Origin: Candidatus Rokuibacteriota bacterium
Lineage (GTDB): Bacteria; Methylomirabilota; Methylomirabilia; Rokubacteriales; CSP1-6
Length of the DNA stretch: 44,541 bases
Direction of reading: 5' to 3'
Assembly: GCA_016179965.1 (NCBI GenBank)
Contig: JACPCF010000080.1
Coordinates: forward strand, 1-44,541
The notes under the pieces were generated by a model. That model searched no databases. It was not told the DNA's origin and saw only the letters and a program-made list of their open reading frames with translations. The translations under genes were made by a program, and so were the position numbers. Positions 1-7,327 of this stretch are shown piece by piece. Numbering within the stretch: position 1 is the stretch's first letter; each line of letters starts with the position of its first letter.

Positions 1-776
1 AGGAGGATGGCCAGGACGATCCCGATCCCGCTAGCCAGCCGGGCCACCCGGATCGATCCGAGCATGAGGCTGTCGGTCCTGAATCCCTCGACGACCAGCC
101 GCCCCACGGAGTAGAGCCCGACGTAGATCCAGAAGAGACACGCCGGGGCGCGCGCGACCCGATCTCGGAAGACCCAGACGAGGAGCCCGAAGACCAGCAG
201 ATCCCAGAGCGATTCGTAGAGAAACGTCGGGTGGAAGAACTCCTCCTGGGCGTAGGGGAGCGGGCGGTGGGGCGGTGAGATGTAGAGCTTCCAAGGGAGC
301 GCCGTCGGCGTGCCGAACGCCTCCTCGTTGAAGAAGTTGCCCCAGCGACCGATGCCCTGCCCCAGCGCCAGGCTCGGGGCGATGATATCGAGGTAGCGGG
401 GCAGCGGCAGGCTGCGCCACCAGGTGTAAAGCCCCCCGAGAAGGAGACCACCCAGAATTCCCCCGTGAATGGCGAGGCCGCCCTCCCACACCGCGAGGAT
501 CTTCCAGAGCGCGCGGCTGTAGTAATCCCAGCTGAACGCGACGTAGTAGAGACGCGCGCCCACGAGCCCGCCCAGCAGGGCCAGTTCGGAGGTCTTGAGG
601 AGCTCCTCCGGGTCCACCCCCCGCCGTCGCGCGTCGCGATAGGCGAGCCAGAGCCCCAAGGCCATGGCCGACGCCATCAGGACGCCGTACCACCGGATGG
701 TGAGCGTCAGGGGGCCATAGCCGGGGATGGGGAGCGGGCCGATCTGGAAGAAAATGGGCCCGGGGGACGCGAACAT
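1..776 (-). CDS. lgt: Prolipoprotein diacylglyceryl transferase Lgt (3' end cut by window edge)
   Basis: Inner-membrane enzyme that moves a diacylglyceryl group from phosphatidylglycerol to the lipobox cysteine of prolipoproteins, the first step of lipoprotein maturation. The frame is open from an ATG at 776 to the left edge (about 258 residues seen). Several hydrophobic segments are visible. The signature GIGRWGNFFNEEAFG lies near residues 141-155, with Arg144 and an upstream His104 in IHGG matching the catalytic Arg143 and His103 of the E. coli enzyme; a later GRLVVEGFR motif also fits the family. The ATG overlaps the stop of the upstream LolA-like gene (TAATG), so the two are translationally coupled. 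The neighbourhood supplies substrates: Pal and a CpoB-like lipoprotein are encoded just to the right. Identification is firm; only the C-terminus is missing. Confidence 0.95.
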   Translation of the reverse strand, partial: MFASPGPIFFQIGPLPIPGYGPLTLTIRWYGVLMASAMALGLWLAYRDARRRGVDPEELLKTSELALLGGLVGARLYYVAFSWDYYSRALWKILAVWEGGLAIHGGILGGLLLGGLYTWWRSLPLPRYLDIIAPSLALGQGIGRWGNFFNEEAFGTPTALPWKLYISPPHRPLPYAQEEFFHPTFLYESLWDLLVFGLLVWVFRDRVARAPACLFWIYVGLYSVGRLVVEGFRTDSLMLGSIRVARLASGIGIVLAIL

Positions 777-1534
777 TACCGCGACGCTCCCTTGAGGAGC
801 GCGTCGGGATCAAAGAGCGAATCCGGCAGGCCCGTGTTGACCTCCACGTTGCGCACAGCCGTGACCGAGAGGAGCTTGCCGTCCAGGAAGATCTCCTGGC
901 GGAAGGGGTAGAAGAACCCGGCCAACACCTTGCGGTGCTCGGAGAACGCGAGATCCAAAAGCTTGACGCCCTCCAGGCCTTCCTCGCGCGTGATGAATCG
1001 GATCACGCCGTAGTCGGGATCGAGCCAGACGGCCGAGCTCGTCCGATCGCCCTCGCGGGCCCCGATCAACGTCACCGGGCGGCCACCCACCCGCACCGTC
1101 TGGGCCACCTCGGTTTGAACGCCGAGGCCCCGCCACTCGACGAGGAGGTCGGCGGCCGTGCGGCGGAACGGAAAAAGCGTGTGCGCGCGCTGGCGGGCCC
1201 GCTCGAGGGGCGGGGCCTCGAAGACCTTGCCGCCGCGCGCCACGACGAGGCGATCGCCGCTCAGGAGACGCACCTCCCGCTCGCCGGCGATCTCCGTCTC
1301 GACGCGCTGCCGCGCGGGCAGCTTGATCAGGAGCCGCTGCGGCCCCGTGACCTGCTGACGGGAGTCCTTGGGATCGTAGAGGGTCAGGGTCTGGGTCACC
1401 ACCATTTCGGTGACGGTGATCTCGCTGAGCCGGGTCACGAACTGCTCGACCGCAGCGCGGGCGTCCTGGGCCGGGGCCGGCGGGGCGAATACGAGGAGGG
1501 CGACGAGCGTCAGAGGGATGGTTGGGATCCGCAC
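776..1534 (-). CDS. LolA-like exported outer-membrane lipoprotein-sorting protein
   Basis: 252-residue protein with a clear signal peptide (hydrophobic run then APPAPAQ-DA) and a mostly beta-strand body of the LolA/LolB-like type: early Q-T-L-T-L strand, a YDPKDSRQQ segment, an LDPDYGVIRF motif near residue 165 and a C-terminal LPDSLFDPDALL tail. By family it would act in the periplasm on lipoprotein or lipid transfer to the outer membrane; this is inference. The start is GTG at 1534, chosen because the signal peptide begins there; the longer upstream frame reads through the divergent promoter. The promoter at 1541-1570 would begin transcription at or one base before this GTG. The stop overlaps the lgt start. 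Confidence 0.72.
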   Translation of the reverse strand: MRIPTIPLTLVALLVFAPPAPAQDARAAVEQFVTRLSEITVTEMVVTQTLTLYDPKDSRQQVTGPQRLLIKLPARQRVETEIAGEREVRLLSGDRLVVARGGKVFEAPPLERARQRAHTLFPFRRTAADLLVEWRGLGVQTEVAQTVRVGGRPVTLIGAREGDRTSSAVWLDPDYGVIRFITREEGLEGVKLLDLAFSEHRKVLAGFFYPFRQEIFLDGKLLSVTAVRNVEVNTGLPDSLFDPDALLKGASR

Positions 1535-1540
1535 GGTCTC

Positions 1541-1570
1541 CTTATACGGCCCCGGGCCGGGCGCTGTCAA
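1541..1570 (-). promoter_or_regulatory. Sigma70-type promoter for LolA-like gene and lgt
   Basis: On the minus strand TTGACA (1570-1565), an 18-bp spacer and TATAAG (1546-1541). The -10 box overlaps the AAGGAG ribosome-binding sequence, and the expected start of transcription falls at about 1534-1535, on the GTG start codon. A leaderless transcript is therefore likely from this promoter. Confidence 0.7.
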
Positions 1571-1600
1571 CGAAAACCGCGATTCCCTGGGCAAAAGTGT

Positions 1601-1630
1601 TTGACACCCTTCACGGCCATTCGGTATAGT
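1601..1630 (+). promoter_or_regulatory. Sigma70-type promoter of the tol-pal operon
   Basis: TTGACA (1601-1606), an 18-bp spacer and TATAGT (1625-1630). The predicted start of transcription near 1637 leaves only about 13 nt before the GTG of tolQ at 1650, just enough to hold the AAGGAG ribosome-binding site (1638-1643). It is back-to-back with the promoter at 1541-1570 and has the same spacer length. Confidence 0.75.
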
Positions 1631-1649
1631 TGGCGAAAAGGAGTCTTGT

Positions 1650-2387
1650 GTGCCGACCAACGGAATGACCATCGGCGTCGTGGATCTGGTCCTCAACGCC
1701 GGCCCGGTCGCAAAGTTCGTCCTCATCGTCCTCGCGATCTTCTCCATCGTCTCCTGGGCCCTGATCATCGAGAAGTGGTGGCAGTTCCGCCGGATCCGCC
1801 TGGAGAGCATGCGGTTCCTCCGGGCCTTCCGCGAGGGCCGGCGCTTCTCCGTCGTGTACGGCGCGGCCCGCAAGCACCGCGAGAGCCCGCTGGCCCAGCT
1901 CTACGCCTCCGCCTATCAGGAGGTCGGAGGCACGAACCCGCTTCCGGAGATGGTGGACCAGCTCCTCGACGATCCCGAAGAGGCCCTGCCCGTCGAGCGG
2001 CTCGAGGCCGTGAACCGCGCCATGCGGCGCGCGGCCTCCACCGAGATCTCGCGGATGGAGCGCTACCTGCCGTTCCTGGCCACCACCGCCAGCGCGTCGC
2101 CGTTCATCGGCCTCTTCGGCACGGTCTGGGGCATCATGGAATCCTTCCGTGGGATCGGCGCCCAGGGCTCAGCCAGCCTCGCGGTGGTGGCGCCCGGGAT
2201 CTCCGAGGCGCTCATCGCCACGGCGGCCGGCCTCGGCGCCGCCATCCCAGCCGTCATCGCGTACAACTTCTTCGTCAACCGCGTGAAGCACTGGGCCGCG
2301 GAGATGGAAGGGTTCAGCCTGGACCTCCTGAACCTCTTCCAGCGGCCGGCGCCGAAGGCCGCGAGACGGGCGAAAAATGGCCTTTAA
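1650..2387 (+). CDS. tolQ: TolQ, MotA/TolQ/ExbB proton channel subunit
   Basis: Inner-membrane proton-channel subunit of the Tol-Pal machine, which uses the proton motive force to pull the outer membrane inward during division. 245 residues, as expected. A first membrane segment lies at about 20-41, a cytoplasmic loop follows, and two more segments lie in the C-terminal half around the conserved SPFIGLFGTVWGIM and AAGLGAAIPAVIAYN stretches typical of TolQ/ExbB. The GTG start has AAAAGGAG 6 bases upstream. It is first in the operon tolQ-tolR-tolA-tolB-pal-cpoB and overlaps tolR by 11 nt. No ybgC is at the front of this operon; a YbgC-like thioesterase lies 14 kb away at 16424. Confidence 0.95.
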   Translation: MPTNGMTIGVVDLVLNAGPVAKFVLIVLAIFSIVSWALIIEKWWQFRRIRLESMRFLRAFREGRRFSVVYGAARKHRESPLAQLYASAYQEVGGTNPLPEMVDQLLDDPEEALPVERLEAVNRAMRRAASTEISRMERYLPFLATTASASPFIGLFGTVWGIMESFRGIGAQGSASLAVVAPGISEALIATAAGLGAAIPAVIAYNFFVNRVKHWAAEMEGFSLDLLNLFQRPAPKAARRAKNGL

Positions 2388-2814
2388 CCTCGACGCCTCC
2401 GGCGGAGAGCGCGGCCGGCGCATCGGCGCCGCGCTGTCGGAGATCAACGTCATCCCCCTGGTGGACGTCGTCCTCGTCCTCCTCCTGATCTTCATGCTCA
2501 CGGCTCCCATGATGTACCGCGGGATCGACGTGAACCTGCCGAAGACGAGCTCCAAGCCCACCGCGGTCGAGGAGCGAATGGTCCTGACGCTGACGAAGGA
2601 TCAGGTGATCTATCTGAACGAGCGGCCGGTCCCGCTGGCGGGGCTGGACGCGCAGCTCCGCGACATCTTCAAGAACCGCGGCGACAAGACCCTTTACCTC
2701 AAAGCCGACCAGACGCTGTCCTACGGCTTCGTCGTGGAGACGATGGACCGGGTCCGCCGGGCCGGTGTGGAGAAGTTGGGGATGGTGACCGAGCCCTCCA
2801 CCCGGGAGCGCTGA
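2377..2814 (+). CDS. tolR: TolR, ExbD/TolR biopolymer transport protein
   Basis: 145-residue partner of TolQ. It has a short cytoplasmic N-terminus, one membrane helix (about 27-46) carrying the proton-relay Asp30 in EINVIPLVDVVLVLL, then a periplasmic domain with the usual ILSxD-like strands and a final regulatory helix. By family, the Asp is protonated in the TolQ channel and drives conformational change towards TolA. The start ATG lies inside the end of tolQ, so translation is coupled. Length and motif order are those of TolR. Confidence 0.95.
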   Translation: MAFNLDASGGERGRRIGAALSEINVIPLVDVVLVLLLIFMLTAPMMYRGIDVNLPKTSSKPTAVEERMVLTLTKDQVIYLNERPVPLAGLDAQLRDIFKNRGDKTLYLKADQTLSYGFVVETMDRVRRAGVEKLGMVTEPSTRER

Positions 2815-2843
2815 GCATCAGCAGCGCAGTCCTGGAGCATCCC

Positions 2844-3680
2844 ATGAGCCCCTGGAGGCGCCGACTGGGCCCGGCGCTCAGCGCCGGGTCCTTCCCCCTG
2901 TTCGGGATGACGGTGTCCACCGTCGGCCACGTCGTGACCATCACGGCCGGCCTGCTCCTGGCCGGCGTCTGGGGCCAGTGGAACGCCTCCAAGGTGTACG
3001 TCGTCAACCTGGTGCCGGCCGTCTCCATCATGGGCTCCCCGCTCAGCCGCAGCACGGTGCCGAGCCTTCCGCCCCGGCCCGCCGTCACCGAACCCCAGCG
3101 TCAAACGCCCGAGGCCGTCGCCAAAGCGGCGCCGGCGGCGCCCAAGCCCGCCGATCTGCCGCTCCCCGAGCCGCGCGCCGCGAAGCGGCCGCAGGCGCTG
3201 CCTCGCCCGGGGGAGAAGGAGCTGCCGTCCCTGGCGGCGTCCGCAGAGCGCCGATCGGCTGCCACCCCGGCCCCGGCGCGGAGCGAGAATCCCGGCTCCT
3301 CGACGGAGGCCCGGACCTCCGTTCCACCGATTCCCCTCGGGCGTCCCGACGGGTCTCCGACCGGCGTGGCCTCGCTCGCGCTCGAGGTCTCCGATTTCCC
3401 GTTCACGTGGTACCTGAGGCTCATTCAACAGAAGGTCACCGAGAAGTGGGTCCAGCCGAGCCGAGCGACCGAGGCCGGCCTCAGGGTCGTGGTCCTCTTC
3501 GAGATCGCCCGCGACGGGCAGGTGACGAGCCCAAAGGTCGAGAAGAGCTCCGGGAACGTGTGGTACGACCAGTCGGCCCTCCGGGCCGTGATCGAAGCAA
3601 ACCCGTTCCCGCAGCTGCCCGATGGCTTCCCGGGTCAGTCGCTCCGCGTGCATTTCGGGTTCGACTTCAAGCCGAGCTGA
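2844..3680 (+). CDS. tolA: TolA/TonB-type energy-transducing protein
   Basis: 278-residue protein with one N-terminal membrane anchor (about 22-43), a long Pro/Ala-rich and charged periplasmic linker (about 60-185) and a C-terminal TonB/TolA domain with FTWYLRLIQQKVTEKW, a VVVLFEIARDGQV strand and a final VHFGFDFKPS strand. By position it is the TolA component bridging TolQR to TolB/Pal. The linker is much shorter than the helical domain II of E. coli TolA and is Pro-rich, as in TonB, and the C-terminal domain matches the TonB_C profile better than classical TolA. The name therefore rests on operon position. A GGAG lies 6 bases before the ATG. Confidence 0.85.
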   Translation: MSPWRRRLGPALSAGSFPLFGMTVSTVGHVVTITAGLLLAGVWGQWNASKVYVVNLVPAVSIMGSPLSRSTVPSLPPRPAVTEPQRQTPEAVAKAAPAAPKPADLPLPEPRAAKRPQALPRPGEKELPSLAASAERRSAATPAPARSENPGSSTEARTSVPPIPLGRPDGSPTGVASLALEVSDFPFTWYLRLIQQKVTEKWVQPSRATEAGLRVVVLFEIARDGQVTSPKVEKSSGNVWYDQSALRAVIEANPFPQLPDGFPGQSLRVHFGFDFKPS

Positions 3681-3687
3681 TGCTGTA

Positions 3688-5016
3688 ATGCCCCGCCGCC
3701 TCTTGCTCCTCCTGGTCTTTCCTTGCGCCCTCGCGCTCGGGGGGCTCCTGGCCACGCCTCCGCCGGCGCGCGCCCAGGCGGTGGACGTCTTCCTGAACGT
3801 CATGGCCGGCGGGAGCAAGAAGCTCAACATCGCCATCCCCGAGTTCACGCTCGTGGCCGGCCGGGACGCCCAGGGGCTCGCGAAGAGAATCCCCGACGTG
3901 GCCGGCGCCGACCTGAAGTACTCGGCGCTCTTCAGCGTGGTCTCAGGCTCTCCCCCGCTCCCTGCCACCAACGGCGAGACCCTCAAGCAGATGCTGACCG
4001 AGTTCGCCGCCTCCGGCGCCCACGCCGCCCTCCACGGACTCCTGACCCTGAAGGGGGATCGAGCCGAGGCCGAGGTGAGGCTCTACGACCTGACGAACCC
4101 CGAGCAGCGGCTCATCGCCACGAAGCGCTTCGAGCTTCGCGCCGCGGACGGCCGCCGGCTGGCCCACAAGATCGCCGACGAAGTGGTCTACCAGTTCACG
4201 GGGGAGCCGGGCATCGCGGACACCAAGATCGCCCTCGTCTGCGGCGGCGGCCAGAGCAAAGAGCTGTACACCATGGATTACGACGGCGCGGGCCGCCAGC
4301 AGCTCACCGGCAACGACTCGATCAACCTCTCGCCGGCCTGGAGCCCCGACGCCCGCTCTCTGGCCTTCACCTCCTACATGCGGGGGTACCCCTACCTCTA
4401 CCGCCTCTTCGCCTTCGAGCGCCGGCCCATCCAGCTGCTCGCCGGCTTCCTCGGGATCAACACCTCGCCCGCCTGGAGCCCCGACGGCCGGCACGTGGCG
4501 CTGACGCTCTCGAAGGACGGCACCCCGGAACTCTACGTGCTCGACGTGGCGACGGGCGCGGTCCGACGCCTGACGCGGCATCCGGCGATCGACACGGAGC
4601 CGACCTGGTCGCCGACGGGACGGGCGATCGCCTTCGTCTCGGACCGAGCCGGGACGGCCCAGATCTTCGTGATGGACGCCGAGGGCGCCAACGTCCGGCA
4701 GCTGACCACGGTAGGGTTCAACACCCAGCCGCGCTGGTCTCCCAAGGGGGACGCGATCGCCTACACCTCGCGTCAGGGCGGCCACGACATCTGGGCGATC
4801 GGCCCGGACGGCTCCAACGCGCGCCGGCTGACGGCGGGGCCCGGGTCCAACGAGAGCGCCTCCTGGGCTGCCAACGGCCGCCACGTGGTCTTCCAGTCCA
4901 ACCGCCTCGGCGGCTGGCAGCTCCTCACCATGCTGGCCGACGGGTCCGAGCAGCAGCCCCTCACGCGAGGCGGCGGGGAGTGCACAAGTCCTGCTTGGTC
5001 GCCGCGGCTTCCGTGA
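3688..5016 (+). CDS. tolB: TolB, periplasmic beta-propeller of the Tol-Pal system
   Basis: 442-residue periplasmic protein. A signal peptide ends at about residue 30 (PPPARAQA), followed by the N-terminal TolB_N alpha/beta domain (to about 165) and a C-terminal six-bladed propeller built from WD40-like (PD40) repeats with recurring SPAWSPDGRHVA, PTWSPTGRAIAF, PRWSPKGDAIAY and SPAWSPR motifs. It shuttles between Pal and the Tol complex in the periplasm. The ATG at 3688, 7 bases after the tolA stop, is chosen because the signal peptide starts there; an upstream in-frame ATG lies inside tolA. Confidence 0.95.
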   Translation: MPRRLLLLLVFPCALALGGLLATPPPARAQAVDVFLNVMAGGSKKLNIAIPEFTLVAGRDAQGLAKRIPDVAGADLKYSALFSVVSGSPPLPATNGETLKQMLTEFAASGAHAALHGLLTLKGDRAEAEVRLYDLTNPEQRLIATKRFELRAADGRRLAHKIADEVVYQFTGEPGIADTKIALVCGGGQSKELYTMDYDGAGRQQLTGNDSINLSPAWSPDARSLAFTSYMRGYPYLYRLFAFERRPIQLLAGFLGINTSPAWSPDGRHVALTLSKDGTPELYVLDVATGAVRRLTRHPAIDTEPTWSPTGRAIAFVSDRAGTAQIFVMDAEGANVRQLTTVGFNTQPRWSPKGDAIAYTSRQGGHDIWAIGPDGSNARRLTAGPGSNESASWAANGRHVVFQSNRLGGWQLLTMLADGSEQQPLTRGGGECTSPAWSPRLP

Positions 5017-5076
5017 TAGGATGAACCACGTACCGTGCGTGAATCGCCTCACGACTTGAAAGGAGGACGGGACATC

Positions 5077-5682
5077 ATGCTGTACAGACGCTGGCAGCTC
5101 CTGCCCATTGTCCCCGTGCTGGTCCTGGCGCTCTTCCTCATGGGGTGCCCCAAGCGACCGGCTACCACGTCCGCCGCGGCCCCCGCGCCGGGAGCGCCTG
5201 CGCCTGGAGCCCCGGGCGCCGGACCCGCCGGCGTGATGGCTGGGCCCGGTGCCCCTGGCGTCCCCGGCACCCCGGCCCCGGGCGCGCCCGGTGCGGCGGC
5301 GGTGACCCCAGCACGGCCCCCGGCCCCGCGGGAGTTCACGGCCATCGCGACCCTCCAAGACATCCACTTCGACTTCGACAAGTACGACATCCGTCCCGGG
5401 GACGCCAAGACGCTGGATGAGAACGCCAAGTGGATGAAGGCCAACCCGAATCACCTGATCCTGATCGAAGGGCACTGCGACGAGCGCGGCACCAACGAGT
5501 ACAACCTCGCCCTCGGGGAGCGCCGCGCCAAGGCCACGATGAACTACCTGGTCGCCCAGGGCGTCCAGGCCACCCGCGTCACGCTGATCAGCTACGGCGA
5601 GGAGCGCCCGCTCTGCGCCGAGAAGAACGAGGCGTGCTGGGCCAAGAACCGCCGGGCCCACTTCCTGGTCAAGGCCCGCTGA
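5077..5682 (+). CDS. pal: Pal, peptidoglycan-associated lipoprotein
   Basis: 201-residue outer-membrane lipoprotein. The signal peptide ends in the lipobox LFLMGC (Cys about residue 24), a 65-residue Pro/Ala/Gly linker follows, and then the OmpA-like domain with IHFDFDKYDIRP, IEGHCDERGTNEYNLALGE and the terminal NRRAHFLVK. These residues bind diaminopimelate of peptidoglycan. ATG 5077 is preceded by AAAGGAGG ten bases upstream; an in-frame GTG at 5035 has no such site and would place charged residues before the signal peptide. The C-terminal loop holds two extra cysteines (PLCAEKNEACW) that could form a disulfide. Confidence 0.95.
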   Translation: MLYRRWQLLPIVPVLVLALFLMGCPKRPATTSAAAPAPGAPAPGAPGAGPAGVMAGPGAPGVPGTPAPGAPGAAAVTPARPPAPREFTAIATLQDIHFDFDKYDIRPGDAKTLDENAKWMKANPNHLILIEGHCDERGTNEYNLALGERRAKATMNYLVAQGVQATRVTLISYGEERPLCAEKNEACWAKNRRAHFLVKAR

Positions 5683-6515
5683 CCCTTCCGAGCCATCCGA
5701 GGGCGGGAAGGAGCCTCGGGCTCCTCCTCGCCCTGTCACTTCTGGCGGGCTGCGCTCCCCTGGCGGGGAGCGGGGTCGAGCAGGACCTGGCGCAGCTTCG
5801 CCAGGATGTGACCTCCCTCTCGCTGGCGGTCCACCGGGCGCGGGGGGCCACCGAGACCGTCCTGGGCCAGCTGGAGCGCCAGACCCGGGATCAGACGGCT
5901 GAAATCCAGAAGCAGCTCGCCGCCCTCCAGACCCGCACCGAGACGCTGAGCGGCGAGCTTTCCCGCCTCTCGACCCGCGTGGACGAACTCTCCCAGCGGG
6001 TGGAAACGCTGACCCGCCAGGTCCGGGCCACCCAACCCCCCGCGCCGGCAGCGCCTCGACCCGCCCCGGCCCCTCCGCGGGCGCCGGGCGGCCCCCAGCC
6101 CACCGACGTCTATCAGACGGCCTACATCGATTTCAGCAAGGGGAACTACCCCCTGGCCATCGCTGGTTTCCGCGAGTTCCTGAGGCGGTTCCCCGATGCG
6201 GAGCTGGCCAATAACGCCCAGTACTGGATCGGCGAGGCGTACTTCAGCCTGGCCCGGGGCTACGCCAACCAGGGGCAGGCCGACAAGGCCACCGGCGCCC
6301 TGGAGCAGGCCGTGCAGGAATTCCGGAAGGTGATCGTGAACTATCCGAGGGGGGAAAAGGTGCCGACAGCGCTCTACAAGGAGGCCTTGGCCCTCCTGGA
6401 GCTGAAGCAGCCGAGCCTAGCCGAGGCGCGGCTCAAATACCTGCTCGAGCACTTCCCGCAGTCCGAAGAGGCCCCCCTGGCCCGCGACCGCCTCGCCGCC
6501 CTGAAAAAGGAATAG
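5634..6515 (+). CDS. cpoB: CpoB/YbgF, Tol-Pal coordinating TPR lipoprotein (start uncertain)
   Basis: Periplasmic protein that couples Tol-Pal action to peptidoglycan synthesis in well-studied species. The recognisable protein begins with a lipoprotein signal RSLGLLLALSLLAGC (Cys encoded near 5751), then a coiled coil (encoded about 5775-6025), a Pro-rich hinge and three TPR-like repeats (YIDFSKGNYPLAIAGF onward). The start is a puzzle: there is no ATG, GTG or TTG in frame between 5637 and the signal peptide. The nearest canonical codon is GTG 5634, 49 nt inside pal, which gives an unlikely 25-residue N-terminus rich in Pro and Gly. A CTG at 5679 overlapping the pal stop would fit the signal peptide exactly. 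Confidence 0.85.
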   Translation: MLGQEPPGPLPGQGPLTLPSHPRAGRSLGLLLALSLLAGCAPLAGSGVEQDLAQLRQDVTSLSLAVHRARGATETVLGQLERQTRDQTAEIQKQLAALQTRTETLSGELSRLSTRVDELSQRVETLTRQVRATQPPAPAAPRPAPAPPRAPGGPQPTDVYQTAYIDFSKGNYPLAIAGFREFLRRFPDAELANNAQYWIGEAYFSLARGYANQGQADKATGALEQAVQEFRKVIVNYPRGEKVPTALYKEALALLELKQPSLAEARLKYLLEHFPQSEEAPLARDRLAALKKE

Positions 6516-6527
6516 GCGGCCGGTCGG

Positions 6528-6825
6528 CTAGGGGTCCCAGTAGCCGGAGATCCAGATCGGCTGGTAGTAACCCGTGTAAACCGTCAGTGGCACGTAGTAC
6601 CCCTCCACCCAGTACCCGTTCGGGTCGTAGTGGCCGGGAACCCACACGTGGTGCGTGTACACCCGCGGGATCCATTACGTAGATGATCTTCGTGTGCGGG
6701 TGCGTGAACTTGTGGTGGTGGAAGGCGCCGCCGCGGATGATGATCTTCGTGCCGTCGGCGGCCGCGGGGAGGGCCGACACGGTCAGGAGCGCGGCGGCCG
6801 CCAGAGCGCCCGCCGCTGCCTTCAT
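6528..6825 (-). pseudogene. Exported YXWVPGH/WXXGXW-repeat protein with one-base frameshift
   Basis: The gene opens with a signal peptide (MKAAAGALAAAALLTVSALP) and a His-rich stretch, GGAFHHHKFTHPHTKI. After IIYV the frame runs into unrelated sequence, but the next frame gives HVWVPGHYDPNGYWVEGYY and ends QPIWISGYWDP-stop, a typical aromatic YXWXXGXW tail. Removing one T from the pair at 6675-6676 (plus strand) joins the halves into a 98-residue protein. This is either a sequencing error or a recent frameshift. The ATG overlaps the stop of the upstream gene (ATGA), so it belongs to a two-gene unit. Function unknown; the family is found in small exported proteins. Confidence 0.72.
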
Positions 6826-7283
6826 CCCCGGTCTCCGGTCAGGCTCACGGGACGAATCTGCGATTGATCGCCCGGCTGCTCGAGGCCGAAGACCCAGATC
6901 ACGGTCATCTCGTCTTCCGGGCTCGAGAAGACCATGACGTTGCCGTTCGGATGGGCGGTCTCGACCGTATTGACGACCACCCCCGCCGGCAGGGCCGGCC
7001 CTTCCGGAGACGCGACCGGCCAGAGGAGCAGGACCAGGAGAAGCACGCCCGCCACGACGCCGCCCAGGGCCCCACCCAACGCCACGCGGGGGGACCACCC
7101 CCAGGCCTCGCGCCGGCGCGTCGGCCGCTCGCTGAGAATGCGACCGCGGATCCAGCCCCAGAAGCCGGTCCAATCCGGGTCAGGGCCCACCGTGAGCGTC
7201 GAGCGAAGAAGCTCCCGAAGCCGCTCGAGCCGGGACACCTCCCCCCGGCACCCGGGGCAGCCCTGAAGGTGGCTCACCACCGC
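6822..7283 (-). CDS. Anti-sigma-factor-like (ZAS-type) membrane protein, apparently short at the N-terminus
   Basis: About 153 residues. The start shows HLQGCPGC, the H-x3-C-x2-C zinc motif of ZAS anti-sigma factors, then a cytoplasmic stretch, one membrane helix (about residues 68-90, GGVVAGVLLLVLLLWPV) and a periplasmic tail. In frame upstream are the codons for GALDGRAV, the usual lead-in to this motif, but a TAA stop comes just before them, so only GTG 7283 or 7280 can start the protein. The normal first helix and first zinc ligand of the domain are thus missing. No sigma factor gene is adjacent. It overlaps the YXWVPGH gene by ATGA. Confidence 0.6.
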   Translation of the reverse strand, partial: AVVSHLQGCPGCRGEVSRLERLRELLRSTLTVGPDPDWTGFWGWIRGRILSERPTRRREAWGWSPRVALGGALGGVVAGVLLLVLLLWPVASPEGPALPAGVVVNTVETAHPNGNVMVFSSPEDEMTVIWVFGLEQPGDQSQIRPVSLTGDRG

Positions 7284-7327
7284 CCGCCCGTCAAGGGCAC
7301 CCGATTATTCGTGGTAAGGTCAATGGC

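Noticed and set aside
3943-5739. Minus-strand open frame of 598 codons opposite tolB and pal
   Set aside because: Mirror of tolB/pal/cpoB coding; low-complexity Gly/Arg/Val sequence with no recognisable domain and no promoter.
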